Shown piece by piece: positions 48,901 to 60,048 of a stretch of 64,000 bases of DNA. The position numbers and the translations under genes were made by a program. The DNA comes from Antedon mediterranea (Eukaryota; Echinodermata; Crinoidea; Comatulida; Antedonidae), in NCBI RefSeq assembly GCF_964355755.1, contig NC_092680.1, forward strand, positions 20,313,001 to 20,377,000, in the 5' to 3' direction. The notes below the pieces were generated by a model that saw only the letters and a list, made by a program, of their open reading frames with translations, was not told the DNA's origin and did not search any database. Numbering within the stretch: position 1 is the stretch's first letter; each line of letters starts with the position of its first letter.

Positions 48901-50355
48901 ACCCACACGCTGCCCTGGGGGCCAAATTTCCGGTGCTAACCCCTCCATAAAGTCTTCCAACGTGAGGACACGGTGAAACTCCTGCATTCTATCAATTTGA
49001 AACCAATCGGTAAAAGGTACATTTACCTAAAGTGAAGTAAAAATTATGAATAATGAACTTAAAAAGTGAGATTAAAAAGCTACCTTACAATTAGAAATTT
49101 AAGTTCAGATTTGGTTGCCTGCGGATAAATGGGCAAAGAATTCTAAAGGCAGGCAAAGGGAAGATGGAGGCTGAGGAATACTTACATATGTCCTAAATGG
49201 AGGAATAGCAAGTGTTCTGTCAATGGCTTTTGCAAATGCTAAAGAACCAATTAAATGTTCAGCCTGGTTACCAAACCGTCCTTAAATAAAACACAAAAAA
49301 AACAGTTAATGGTTAGTTTATTAAGGGAGGTTGTCTAGGTAGTGGTTGTCTGTGTGGTGGTTCTCTTTATGGTGTCTGTCTTGGTGGTGGTTGTTTTGGT
49401 GGTGGTTGTCTTGGTGGTGGTTGTCTGTGTGGTGGTTCTCTTGGTGGTGTCGGTCTTGGTGGTGGTTGTTTTGGTGGTGGTTGTCTGTGTGACGGTTCTC
49501 TTGGTGGTGTCTGTCTTGGTGGTGGTTGTATTTGTGGTGGTTGTCTTGGTGGTGGTTGTCTGTGTGATGGTTCTCTTGGTGGTGGTTGTCTTGGTGGTGG
49601 TTGTTTTTATGGTTGTTTTGGTGGTGGTTGTCTGTGTGATGGTTCTCTTGGTGGTGGTTGTATTTGTGGTGGTTGTATTAGTGGTGGTTGTCTTGGTGGT
49701 GGTTGTCTTTATGGCTGTTTTGGTACTTTTTTGTGTCTTTGTGGTTGTTTTTGGTAGTCGGTTGTCTTGTGGTAGTTGTATTTGTGGTGGTTGTCTTGGT
49801 GGTGGTTGTCTGTGTGATGGTTCTCTTGGTGGTGTCTGTCTTGGTGGTGGTTGTTTTTATGGTTTTTTGGGTACTTTTTTGTGTCTTTGTGGTTGTTTTG
49901 GTAGTCGGTTGTCTTGTGGTAGTTGTATTAGTGGTGGTTGTCTGTGTGGTGGTTGTCTTGGTGAAGTTTGTCCAGGTGTTAATATAGTACTTAGTCCTAC
50001 TTGTCAATCTATTTATCAACCAACTATGCAGCTAGAAGTACAGAGATAGGATCATGTAAAAAAGCAAAAGGCCCAGCACAATGACTTCCTTCATCAACTT
50101 ACCCATACATGGACAATATAACAAATATCCTCGTGGGTCAATATCAAGTTTAGCTTTAGCTTGTCCAACTTTTAAACCAGGACTGTCAATAAATGACACT
50201 TCAATCGTATCCGTTCCATGTTCATCTGCTAAAATATCAGCTGCAATATCAATATCTTCTAACTGGTTGGGGTTAACTTTTAGGGATAGACTCCATAAAA
50301 TGAAAATTATAAAGTAACTTGTAGCAACAGAATGCATTGTCTTTAGCTTTTTCAT
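45910..50355 (-). CDS. POFUT1: GDP-fucose protein O-fucosyltransferase 1 (7 exons, 417 aa)
   Basis: Exons, 5' to 3': 50355-50103, 49280-49186, 49026-48852, 48671-48536, 47514-47319, 46914-46687 and 46080-45910. All borders are GT-AG, phases agree, and the total is 1,254 nt including the stop. The enzyme transfers fucose from GDP-fucose to Ser/Thr of folded EGF repeats (for example Notch) in the ER. After an N-terminal signal peptide come the family blocks [49 protein letters not shown] (residues about 278-285, with the Arg that is essential in characterised POFUT1 enzymes), [17 protein letters not shown] and [15 protein letters not shown]. The protein ends FFGLEES without the KDEL-like tail of human or fly enzymes. 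An acceptor (TTACTATAG) just before the ATG implies an upstream 5' UTR exon. Confidence 0.97.
46340..46616 (-). mobile_element. tRNA-derived SINE in POFUT1 intron 6, with a duplicated body
   Basis: Read on the minus strand, it begins AGCTTGGTGTTTAACACGGC (A-box-like) and has AGGGTTCAATCCTGAT (B-box-like). It then carries a body in which CCAGGTGTATTAATGGGTAC occurs twice (46,356-46,443). It is related to the fragment at 694-825 and inserted in the same orientation as the gene. Confidence 0.75.
47800..47866 (+). mobile_element. tRNA-like SINE head in POFUT1 intron 4
   Basis: TTAGTCGAGTGGATTAGACA resembles an A box and GTGTTCGAATCCC a B box, at tRNA spacing. The anticodon arm is not convincing, so a tRNA pseudogene or SINE is favoured. 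Confidence 0.5.
48351..48497. mobile_element. MITE of the TCTACACTATCAAACT family in POFUT1 intron 4
   Basis: It starts AAAGTTCTGTCTACACTATT and ends TTTGATAGTGTAAACAGAG. Its interior has GTGATGTGCCAATGGACATG. It ends about 40 bp from exon 4. Confidence 0.75.
49335..49980. repeat. G/T-rich minisatellite in POFUT1 intron 1
   Basis: Short units such as GGTGGTGGTTGTCTTGGT and CTGTGTGATGGTTCTCTTGG recur over about 640 bp, with an internal duplication containing TACTTTTTTGTGTCTTTGTG (about 49,725 and 49,870). The plus strand is almost free of A and the minus (transcribed) strand is CCACCACCAA-like. Long Val/Gly-rich frames in it are repeat artefacts. Confidence 0.92.
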
Positions 50356-50559
50356 ATCTATAGTAAATAAAAAACAATAATAATTAAAATAAAAGAAAAC
50401 ATTTTTTATTTAAAACATTAAGCATCATCATCATCTGTGCTGTGCTTTTTAATTTTTTATGTTGGCATATAGTATTAAGTAATCTCACTTGTTAAAAACT
50501 GCACTCTCACTTCTCCATAAAAGGATAGGAGTAGAACCTTAGGCTAAACTAAGGCTTAG

Positions 50560-50900
50560 CCTAGGGCCAGGAGTAGATGTAGCCAACTGCGTAATAATTT
50601 ACCCCCGGCCCCAGCTAAATTGCAGAAATAAGCCTAGTACAGAAAATCCCGGGCTTCATACTCTAGGCGACAGGGCCTAGTAGCCTATATAGTCCTTCTT
50701 GTGCCTACTAGGCGGCCCTCCTAGTCCTACTTCCTAGTAGCTAGCTACTAGGCCTAGTACAACTACTAGTAGGCTAGCTAGTAAGCTAGGCCTAGCCTCC
50801 GCCAGGCCCTAGTAGCTAGCTAGCTAGCTAGGCTAGACAGAGGTACTAGCCACCAGTGTATGTAGGGCTAGCCTGGTTCTAGCTAGACTAGGGTGTGTCA
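50560..50900. repeat. CTAG-rich block upstream of POFUT1
   Basis: Dense CTAG, CCTAG and TAGCTAGCTAGCTAGGC words occupy about 300 bp just upstream of the POFUT1 start region, in a locally GC-richer setting. No promoter element was identified with confidence, but the location fits the promoter or first-exon region. Confidence 0.7.
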
Positions 50901-50971
50901 GTTTGTAATATGCAAAGGTGGGAATATATTCTGGAATTAGTCATCGGGCTAACTACAATTAATAACATTAC

Positions 50972-51076
50972 CTTTTTTGATATCATGTTGTGTCTTAATT
51001 TGTAAAGTTTGTTGACAAAATCAACTAATATAGCGCCCTCAAACCAACCTTGCTCAAACTCATCACTCAAACACAT
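50972..51076 (-). other. Possible upstream exon with short open frame
   Basis: A 35-codon frame starting MCLSDEFEQGWFEG ends exactly at a GTAATG donor after AAAAAG. Spliced to the acceptor before POFUT1 exon 1 it would meet a stop (TGA) at once, so it cannot extend POFUT1. It could be a 5' exon with an upstream frame, or chance. Confidence 0.22.
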
Positions 51077-51185
51077 TTGAAGCTGTTAGCAACAGATCGG
51101 AGGTTTGCCATTTAACCATGGAGGTTTAACCCTCTAATAAATTACAATTACAATATTTATTAGATTTTATATTATTAAAAACAAT

Positions 51186-51252
51186 CGTGAAGGTTCGAAC
51201 CACCAAATCTAGAGCTGAGATCACTCAAAACAAAGCATTCCATTGCGCCACA
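51186..51252 (-). mobile_element. tRNA-like SINE head
   Basis: The minus strand reads TGGCGCAATGGAATGC (A-box-like) and GGTGGTTCGAACC (B box), with typical spacing. It is not a clean cloverleaf. Confidence 0.5.
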
Positions 51253-52894
51253 TAATATATACCGAACACCTGATAATAGTCTATTTATACGTGTATTACG
51301 TAATTCATCATTACGTCATGCTAAAACCAAAATGACCAGGTGAGATGACATACCGATTTGTAAATAAATAGTGTGATCCGGAATTAATGATTTGCAGCCT
51401 AATTAGTAAGTGTGTTCTTCTCAGCATTTATGACGATATTATCTATAAATAGAATAATTCTAAGAAACGATCATGCACACAGAAAACCACATAGTTGTGT
51501 GACTGCTGCTGCAAGAAACACATTCCTATAATATAGATTATTTTCCTTGTCAGAATTTATGGATTATCGTTGTGTTAAACACTTCTTTTTAAAGTAGGCC
51601 TATACTTTTTTACAATGTAGGATAGTTCAAATTAAACAATAAAATCCCTATTCTTTTTTTAGACAATCTTCAAATTTAAAAATATTATGAAAAAATAAAT
51701 AGCGTGGCAAAAAATGTTATTTGGTGATTATACCTTTAGTTTTCTAATTTATTTTCACTCAACTTCAGATTTGTATATATTATTTTATATCAAAACATAT
51801 CCAGACCCCTTCTTTTATTGGACATTTATCAGATATGGTAACAGCATTACGTTGAGTGCATGACTTTTACAGCAGAATGTTCCCACTTTGAGAAGGAGAA
51901 TGGAAAGTGGGAGAATCAGATTTAGTGTTTATTTCTAGTGAGACTTTAGACGGCTTCCAATTTGTTTTTATTTATTTTACACATAAAATGTATTTTAAAA
52001 CTAACTGTAAAACAGTTACGGTCATTTCCTTTTCATTGAAAATAACTAGAACATATATTCATAGCCTCAATGTTGCCAATCCCTTTCCGTATTCTTATCC
52101 TTTTGTGGTTCCCATCACCTGGCGCAACGCAAGCAACCGCGCAAGCAATTTTACCAATCAAGATGGATAGCTCCCCCGAACTGTCGCTTGTGATTGGTCA
52201 ACTCATTTTCTTTGCGTCTACGGCACTATAGGAACTAAATTTTAACATATGTTATACTGGGGCTGATTATTTCCTCTTCCATTTTTATTACGTTACTTGA
52301 ACGGGTAAGAAAATTTTAATATGTTCTGGTTAACGTTAATCTGTTTTATTAATTTTTTTAGTTAATTCCTTATTAGAACATCACCTATAGGCCCATTTAA
52401 AAATATTGCTTAATATTGATTCCACTGAAGGTAGCGGCGGATGATCCATATATTGAGAGGAATTATGTTGTGAGTAATCCGATCTTCCAGGACACCAATG
52501 TAATTATAATAACATATGTAATTATAATAACATTCCTGCTTCCACGCTGGGTGTTGTAGTTCATATTATTTACCACGTTACTGATTCTACTATATCTTGG
52601 TTCTATGATGCAACGCAAGTAGCCTTATTATTAGAACTCGTCTGCGTTTTGTCGATATATGTTGCGTGTACGTTCGACTGTAACCACTGCTACTACATTG
52701 CTGATACTTTGTTATTAAATTGTTGTCTCCTCCTCAAGTCTTCTGAAGTAGGCTACTAACGCTATACACAATTATACTTTGTTGTACTATATGCCTACTG
52801 CTTTCATACTACTATTAATGAAGGTATTATACTTCAATTCTACTGTTATAGGCCTACTACTAAATCATTTTTATTTCTCTCTTTTCAGTGTAAA
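51253..52894. other. Upstream region of the second GPCR pair
   Basis: No coding exon is seen. A MITE fragment of the CAACGCAAG/GATTGGTCAACTCA family lies at about 52,115-52,235. A tandem TAATTATAATAACAT repeat lies at about 52,499-52,532. A strong acceptor (TTTCTCTCTTTTCAG, ending 52,888) precedes the receptor start codon, so a 5' UTR exon is probably in this stretch. Confidence 0.4.
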
Positions 52895-53932
52895 ATGGCG
52901 AACCATACTGACTACGAGAAGAACGTGTTGCATAGTCACCCTGCTGTTAATGTGATACGTTACACTGTGGGAATAGTAGGCATATTTGCAAATCTACTTG
53001 TAGTTCTGGTGTTCTTAACCAAGAAAATTTACAAGAAATCATCCACACATTTAGTGATTTTTCACCAGTCTTGGATTGACATGGCTGGTAGTCTTTTGTT
53101 CGTCATCTACTATACAAGAGATCCTCCAGTCGGAGTAGCTGGTGAGGTTTTCTGTAAATCAAGAACTTTATTTTGGTATCTGCAGTACGCTTCTACGACT
53201 AATTTAGTCCTAGTGACGATTGAGAGATATGTAGCCGTGCTGCATTCAAATTGGTACAGGATGAAGTTTAGCAGACGTAAAAGAAAAGAAATGATTTTAA
53301 TCATTCCTCATTTTACAGGAGTGTTCATGGCCTCTTACTTGGTATTAGTTGCTACTATTGATGAAGACAAGCCCTGGTTATGTTATTACGATATAAACAG
53401 TTCTGGAAGATGGTTTCAAGTCGGCTCTGGTGTATTTGTATTTCTTATTTCTTGGTTTATACCAACCACACTCATGATATACTGTTACGCTCGTATTTTT
53501 AATATGATTAGGAACAAATCAAACATTGAAATTTCAAGAGGTCAAACTGAACCAACAAACGAGATAGGCCTAGGCCTACAGAAAGAAAACAGAAAACTAA
53601 CAAATACAGCATACAGTAGAGTTCAGCAAAATCTTATTGTCACACTCTTCTGTGTTTTTATCGCGTTTATAATCACCATTACACCAAACATTGTTTTGTA
53701 CGTGACTTACTTGTTCTGTAATTGTTTCGAGCTTAACTCAAGTAACGTGCATGAGGTAACTGTAACGCTAATTGCAGTCAATCTAAGCGTCAACCCATTC
53801 ATTTACTCGTTCAAGTTTAACGACTTTCGAAAAGGATTGTACCAACTAAGAGACGAGTTGTTGGCTAAAGTAGGAATTGACATGTCTGAAGCAACCACCA
53901 CAAAAGATGATCGTCATGTAAATAAACTTTAG
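52895..53932 (+). CDS. Class A-like GPCR, single coding exon, 345 aa (second family)
   Basis: The ATG lies six bases after a polypyrimidine-rich acceptor, so the coding part is one exon with an intron in the 5' UTR. The N-terminus is short with an NHTD glycosylation site. Seven hydrophobic segments follow: NLLVVLVFLTKK (TM1 and loop), Cys near CKSRTLFWYL before TM3, VTIERYVAVLHS (ERY in place of DRY) after TM3, IPTTLMIYCYARIFNMI at TM5, FIITITPNIVLY at TM6 (the CWxP motif is absent) and LSVNPFIYSFKFNDFRKG (NPxxY) at TM7 and helix 8. It is not closely related to the pair at 30-34 kb, and the ligand is unknown. Invertebrate deuterostomes have large lineage-specific expansions of such receptors; membership is an inference. 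Confidence 0.94.
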   Translation: MANHTDYEKNVLHSHPAVNVIRYTVGIVGIFANLLVVLVFLTKKIYKKSSTHLVIFHQSWIDMAGSLLFVIYYTRDPPVGVAGEVFCKSRTLFWYLQYASTTNLVLVTIERYVAVLHSNWYRMKFSRRKRKEMILIIPHFTGVFMASYLVLVATIDEDKPWLCYYDINSSGRWFQVGSGVFVFLISWFIPTTLMIYCYARIFNMIRNKSNIEISRGQTEPTNEIGLGLQKENRKLTNTAYSRVQQNLIVTLFCVFIAFIITITPNIVLYVTYLFCNCFELNSSNVHEVTVTLIAVNLSVNPFIYSFKFNDFRKGLYQLRDELLAKVGIDMSEATTTKDDRHVNKL

Positions 53933-54638
53933 ATCCATAACGTTACATCAGGATCGTAGCCAACATCACGCTTGATCGGGCTTCTACATGACAGATTTTT
54001 ACCGAAAACATCCATAAGTTCATTATTTAATTATCTTCGTACACATTTAAAATAATTATTTTATTTTTGTGCCTGTTTTGTTGCGTTAACATCATTTAAA
54101 TTCACATTCATATAATTATCTTTTATGTCATCACAATGATTGATTCCTAAACTTCATCAGTAAAATTTTTAAGGTACACACACCAAACACGTATCTAGAT
54201 GACTTTCGATAGTCAGTTAATATCTACCTAGTGACAGCTGCAGAATCGGACGACGCGCTGTACTAACTTTACTTGGACAATCTATCAACTTTGCTTATGT
54301 GTTTTACACATGTGCTTTTAAATGTATTAATTAAATTGGACATGTTATGATGCTGTAGTAGACACTCCTTTAATAAATAATAAATATTTAAATAAATATA
54401 AACAGTATTCCTGCCAATCCTTTTCCTGTTCACATTTTACACGTTATGTATTATTATGGTAATTCCGTTTTAATTAGAGTATAACATTTCCTCAAACAAT
54501 AAAATCGTGAAATTGTGCTGACTGTGTAAACTCGTTTTTTAGTATCTTTTTTGCTCACTGGTTCACGCATGCGCCGCATGGCTATTATCTCACAATAATC
54601 TTACGAGATGAAATAATACATTACTCTTCTGCTTTACT
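53933..54638. other. Downstream of the GPCR, no gene seen
   Basis: Probably contains the 3' UTR. AT-rich, with AATAAA-like words at about 54,373-54,400. Confidence 0.35.
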
Positions 54639-54790
54639 AAAGCTCTGTCTACACGATTAAACTAGTTTGTCAAAAAAGTGTGATGTGCCCAAATATATAG
54701 TAGTGATATGCTTAAACATGGCAGTAAAATGACATCATCATGGGAACATCCCAATTTGTTGTCACATAAAATTTGATAGTGTAGACGACG
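54639..54790. mobile_element. MITE of the TCTACACTATCAAACT family
   Basis: It starts AAAGCTCTGTCTACACGATT and ends AATTTGATAGTGTAGACGAC. The interior has AGTGTGATGTGCCCAAATAT and ACATCATCATGGGAACATCC. Confidence 0.75.
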
Positions 54791-54955
54791 AAAGAGATTT
54801 AATATAAAATAAGTCGAGTGTATTTCTATGTTTCCTCAGTTTGTCCATGCGCTCACAAACTTCTATTGTATCTACGGAAACGTGTCAAGTACTTTATTTC
54901 CTATGGTATATATACACTTTAGTTCACTGTAGCCATAAAGGTAATGGATACGAGA

Positions 54956-55625
54956 AGTAACATGAACTTTAGTACTGAGTCTAGCCTATCTAATTTATGT
55001 CCAATATGCTGCACATAATAGTCACTAGAGAATTTAAATAATTAATTTGTTCAGCTATTCATAATAACTAAATTAAATTAAAAATGTCTTTACTAATAAA
55101 GATTATTGCTTGCATCTTATTTGAATATTATGAGTTGTGATAAATATTAACAACATACACATCCTGAATATACTAATATAAGCGGCTGTAGGCATATAAT
55201 GGTTCAACTTTACAGTTTTGAAATATTCCTAAAATGCATGCCTACAATATTAATTTCAATAAAACTACAATTTAAACTGTAGTACTGTATATAGGTCTAG
55301 CCTATCTAATTTATGATGTTAAATAAAACTGGCTGTATAGTCACTAGAGAATTTTTAATTAATTTGTTTAACTATTCATAATAACTAAATCAAATATTGG
55401 TTTCCGCAAATGTCTTTACTAATAAAGAGTACGGTATTGCTTGCATTTTATTTTAATATTATGAGTTGTAATAGTACTAATAAGAAAAAACGCATCCTGA
55501 ATATACCATTATGAAACTACTGTAGGCCTATAATGTTTAAACTTTACAGTTTTGAAATATTCCTAAAGAGTATACCTACAATTAATTTCAATCGCATAAC
55601 TGGAACTTTAACAATTTCAAAGATT
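54956..55625. repeat. Two tandem copies of an about 330-bp repeat
   Basis: TCTAGCCTATCTAATTTATG, TTCATAATAACTAAAT, AATGTCTTTACTAATAAAG and ACAGTTTTGAAATATTCCTA occur in the same order in both halves (about 54,956-55,280 and 55,281-55,625). A third copy is at 57,326-57,663. Confidence 0.85.
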
Positions 55626-57325
55626 AGCACTCGGTGATATTACTATATCGTATTTGTTTTGTTTATTTGTTTGTCTATACTGTAATTATATTGATATAGA
55701 AAGTTTTTCCGTCATGTATAATAATACTCCAACTCAGTGATGCGTATTAGGTTTTAGTAAGGTATTAGCATTGCTCCGCCGCATTATAGAGGAATACGCC
55801 ACAGAGGTCTCTGCTGTCATTTCGATTTAACAGCGTAAGAACGACCACAGACACACAGCTGAATGTACATGTTCTGCTACCAGTAGAATGTATGCCAGTG
55901 TCATAATAATAATAATACGTCGAAGAAAACAATAGTATGAATTCGAGATCTTGCTGTAGAATATAGGCCATAACTGAACTGAACTATAGGCTGTTTGAGG
56001 TCGGATCATTAACAAATTATTAAAGTAAGTAAAAACAATGCATTTCATACTCTTATTATTACACAATCCACATCAATTAAAGTGTTGTGTCAATAATGCA
56101 GCCCGTACCTAATGCCATGAAACAGTATAGGCCTAGATGCAGAAACAGCCAAATGTTTGAACAATTTGTGTTTTTACATTTCGTAAAAGCAATGTATTTT
56201 TACCTCTTTTATATTATTCTGAATCCAGATAAGCACAGGCTTAAAAAATCCTTGACTCATTTAGTGATTCCGTTCTAATGGACTATAATGGGATAGAGTG
56301 TCATACCATTTTTATCATAAACAATATATATGCGAAATTCAGTGTTAAATTGTGAGCTATTGATATTGCGGTGAGATACAGGATTTAATCCTAATAAATA
56401 GTTTACTGTATTTGTATAAAGGTGCCACATAAATTATAATATTATTAACAAAAGTTTAACAAAGCTATGATACTTCTTGACACATGTGGCAATTGTTGGA
56501 TGAAGTGATCAAACATAATAATAATTTTACCTAGTACTGTATTTAGATCCAGTATCATAACTAGGACAATTCCGTATTACAGCATCACATGTGATACTGT
56601 ATTACAGAATTTTTCTACTGAGCAAATATGTCTTTTATGAAGATACAGAATCTGGAGAATTGGGTATTTGTTGGCATTAGAAAATTTAAAAAAAATTGCA
56701 TACATAATAAATAATATCAATTAGAAAGACAGTAAGACAAACTAGAGAAAATAATATATTTTAAAGTCAAATCCACCAAAAGTTCGTAATTCACCATGGA
56801 CCATGATTTTATCCATACACAATTCAAACCAATTATATATCTCATGGAAAGTCAATGACCTTGCAACTAATGAATCTTTGAATATTATTTTTAATAACGT
56901 CTATACCATTATTGTTCTAATGCAATCATAACAATTTACAGTAATTTACATATTGCATTATTACATATGAAGTATTATTACTCTGCGGTTATTATATTTA
57001 TGACTGGTTTCAATTTAGGCCTCGCAACTACAATAATACTAAGTGATATCTGTAGGTTATACAGCTTTTTATAGTGATTTCTCAATTAAAGTAAAAGCAA
57101 TATATTTTTTTATTTTTTTTTGTTTATTTAATCGGTATAAAAAGACTCAAAATACAACTCATAGTTGAAATGAAGAGCTTACATATGAAAATGATAATTC
57201 ACATAAAACAAAGTTAAACGAAGAAAAAACACATTAAGGCCTATGAAACAGTAATAATTACTGTATAATTCATTAAATAATTATATGGCCTATTATGAAT
57301 ACTTACTTTCTTTATTTTCCATTCA
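55626..57325. other. No gene seen
   Basis: AT-rich spacer between the two second-family GPCRs. Short open frames around 55,765-56,278 have no domain, conservation or splice support. Confidence 0.35.
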
Positions 57326-57663
57326 CATGAACTTTATTACTGTATAGGTCTAGCCTATCTAATTTATGTTTTTCAATAAAACTGGCTGTATATAGAGAAT
57401 GTCATTAATTAATGTGTTCAACTATTCATAATAACTAAATTAAATATTGGTGTCCGAAAATGTCTTTATTAATAAAGAGTATTCCTTTCATTTTATTTGA
57501 ATATTATGAGTTGTGATATTTTATTAATAAGAACAAACATTTCCTGAATATACCATTATACAACTACTGTAGGCCTATAATATTTAATTTATTAAAAATA
57601 TTCCTAAAGAGTATACCTACAATTAATTTCAATCGAACAACTAGAACTTTAACAATTACAAAG
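57326..57663. repeat. Third copy of the about 330-bp repeat
   Basis: It shares GGTCTAGCCTATCTAATTTA, GTCTTTATTAATAAAGAGTA, ACTGTAGGCCTATAAT and AGTATACCTACAATTAATTT with the copies at 54,956-55,625. Confidence 0.85.
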
Positions 57664-59007
57664 TTCGAAAGTATAAAATCATAAAAAATGGCAAGTCATA
57701 TAGGATGTCTTAAGAAGACGGTTATTTCAGAAAAAGAGAAGAAATGTTTCACTAGAATCTTCTTTTCTATTTAAAAAAAATATTTGAAGTTTCTAGGAAA
57801 CAACCTCTATTTAAAGTAATGCAATTGCTTAGTGTTAACAATACTGTTATAAAGACACGCGACATGTTTTAATTAAAATTCAAAATATAATAATGTTTCT
57901 TCTTTTGTTTAGGAGTTTGCCAATCAGAAATTATTCATGCGATTATCTAGCTTAGTAGCAGAAGTATTAGCAACTAATATACAATGTTTAATATCCCCGT
58001 AATGATTAATTTTAAATTTACTTAATAATATTAATAAAAATGAAAATAATTATAATCTAAATTGTAGATGTAATCATTGTCACGCAACAACAAAGTATAC
58101 AAATACCACTTACAACACAGTACCTCACTTTCACCTATCTTTCTGTCCTTGGTAAATTCTATTATAAGCCTACTATTGTTTCCTTCCAGTTACACAACAA
58201 TCGAAATATAAAACAATTGGTTTCTGACGAAGTTACCTTGGTACGCAAATTCCCAATGTTCGACCATATTACATTATCGTTTAAGCCTGTTTTCCTTCGT
58301 TAACAGTTCAACGATGATCGTTTCAACGATCAAGTTGAAATTATAACGATTCCGAGTACCTTTTCCTGCAAATCGTTAACATTTCAATGTTTACGTAGAA
58401 GATTGCCGATTATTGTTAACGATAGCGTCGAATAACTTGACAGGAAAACAGGTTTTATGCACTATTTACTTTCTATATTGTGTATAAAAACGTCACTGTA
58501 TTATCTCTTTAAATCTGATTTATCATTTTCTTTAGGCATACAGTACTAATAATAATTTAGATACACATTAGTTTAGTGTATTGTTTTCAACGCCGTCGTG
58601 TCTCGCGTCATGATTGGTCAACTCACTTGCGTTGTGCTTACGTATTTACGTTGCGTCCAATAGTGGAAACAAGTTTAAAAGTGTTGATCGTAAATTATGC
58701 TGAAGTAAGCTGTTTCTGCTGCATTAATATTAAAAAGGTTATAGTTACCGTTTGGACGCAACGCAAGTGAGTTGACCAATCATCGCGATCCATTGCGTCG
58801 TGAATGGTTAATTATTTGCGATGTGCTTCGTTTTTGCGTGGGAACGAAGCTTAATAATGTATACATTATAATGTACACACGAATCTCTTTATACCAGCAA
58901 ACTACGTTGACTAACTCTTACTTTAAGACCTGAAGTTACCTGGATAGTAATTACATTATTTTACAATTATAAAGTGTTCTTATTTTTTATTTAGGCGTCC
59001 AGTTTAA
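57664..59007. other. Upstream region of the second receptor, with MITE sequence
   Basis: At about 58,590-58,852 there are inverted pieces of the ACGCAACGCAAG / CTTGCGTTG family, including TGATTGGTCAACTCACTTGC and its reverse form GCAAGTGAGTTGACCAATCA. A likely acceptor (TTATTTTTTATTTAG, ending about 58,994) precedes the start codon. No exon is identified. Confidence 0.45.
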
Positions 59008-60048
59008 ATGGCTAACGTTACAGACTACGAGAAGAATGTGTTGCATGGTCACCCTGCTATTTTGGTAATCCGTTACACCATTGGAATTGTAGGCGTACTA
59101 GCTAACCTTCTTGTCGTATTGGTTTTCATTTTCAAGAAAATTCAAAAGAAATCCTCCACACATCTTCTGATTTTCCACCAGTCTTGGGTTGACATGGCTG
59201 GTAGTCTGATGTTCGTCATCTACTATACAAGAGATCCTCCAGTCGGAGTAGCTGGTGAGATATTCTGTAAATCAAGAGCGATATTTTGGTATCTGCTGTA
59301 CGTCTCGACAAACAATTTAGTCCTGGTGACGATTGAGAGATATGTAGCCGTACTGCATTCAAATTGGTACAGGATGAAGTTCAGCAGACGTAAAAGAAAA
59401 GGACTGGTTTTAATCATTCCTCATTTTATCGCACTTGTGATGGCTATGTATTTGGCAGTTGCTGCAACAGTTAATAAAGACAAGGCCTGGCAATGTGACT
59501 ACAATGTTACTACAAGAACTTTAGAGGTTTTATCTGGTATATTAGTCTTCATGTTTTGTTGGCTTATACCAACCACACTCATGATATACTGCTACGCTCG
59601 TATTTTTAATATGATTAAGGAAAAAGTAAAGATTGAAGTTTCCCGATCTCAACACGATTTAACCAGTTCAGGAGGAAAACAAAATTCCGTAACCCCTAAG
59701 AACAAAATGTACGGTAGAGCTCAACAAAACCTTATTGTCACACTTTTCTGCGTTTTTATCGCGTTTATAATTTGCATTACACCAAACTTTGCGCTGTACA
59801 TGACGTATGCGTTATGTAGGTGTTTCGAGTTCAACTCGAGTCCTGTACATGAGATAACTGTAACGCTACTTGCTATAAATCTAAGCGTCAACCCGTTCAT
59901 TTACGCGTTTAAGTTTAACGACTTTCGAAAAGGACTGCAGAAGCTTAAACAAGAGTGTTTGGTTAAAGTTGGATTTGACGTGTCTGATACCCCCTTCACG
60001 GAAAGCACAGCAGATGAGCCTGACACAAACGAACAATTAAATAATTAA
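59008..60048 (+). CDS. Class A-like GPCR, single coding exon, 346 aa (second family, paralogue)
   Basis: It is a close paralogue of the receptor at 52,895 over its whole length, with the same start context (ATG a few bases after an acceptor). N-terminus MANVTDYEKNVLHGHPA; TM1 NLLVVLVFIFKK; FHQSWVDMAGSLMFVIYYTR and RDPPVGVAGEIFCKSR in TM2 and loop 1 are nearly identical to the paralogue. VTIERYVAVLHS follows TM3, IPTTLMIYCYARIFNMI is TM5, and LSVNPFIYAFKFNDFRKG forms TM7 and helix 8. Differences concentrate in TM4, extracellular loop 2 (NKDKAWQCDYNVTTRT), intracellular loop 3 and the tail, which is acidic (ending DTNEQLNN). The layout indicates tandem duplication with the 5' UTR intron included. 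The ligand is unknown. Confidence 0.94.
   Translation: MANVTDYEKNVLHGHPAILVIRYTIGIVGVLANLLVVLVFIFKKIQKKSSTHLLIFHQSWVDMAGSLMFVIYYTRDPPVGVAGEIFCKSRAIFWYLLYVSTNNLVLVTIERYVAVLHSNWYRMKFSRRKRKGLVLIIPHFIALVMAMYLAVAATVNKDKAWQCDYNVTTRTLEVLSGILVFMFCWLIPTTLMIYCYARIFNMIKEKVKIEVSRSQHDLTSSGGKQNSVTPKNKMYGRAQQNLIVTLFCVFIAFIICITPNFALYMTYALCRCFEFNSSPVHEITVTLLAINLSVNPFIYAFKFNDFRKGLQKLKQECLVKVGFDVSDTPFTESTADEPDTNEQLNN

Noticed and set aside
49342-50049. Long Val/Gly-rich open frames (and a Thr-rich frame on the other strand)
   Set aside because: Produced by the G/T minisatellite in POFUT1 intron 1. Several frames are open at once, as expected for a simple repeat.
55765-56278. Several short open frames between the second-family GPCRs
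   Set aside because: Overlapping on both strands, no domain or splice support.
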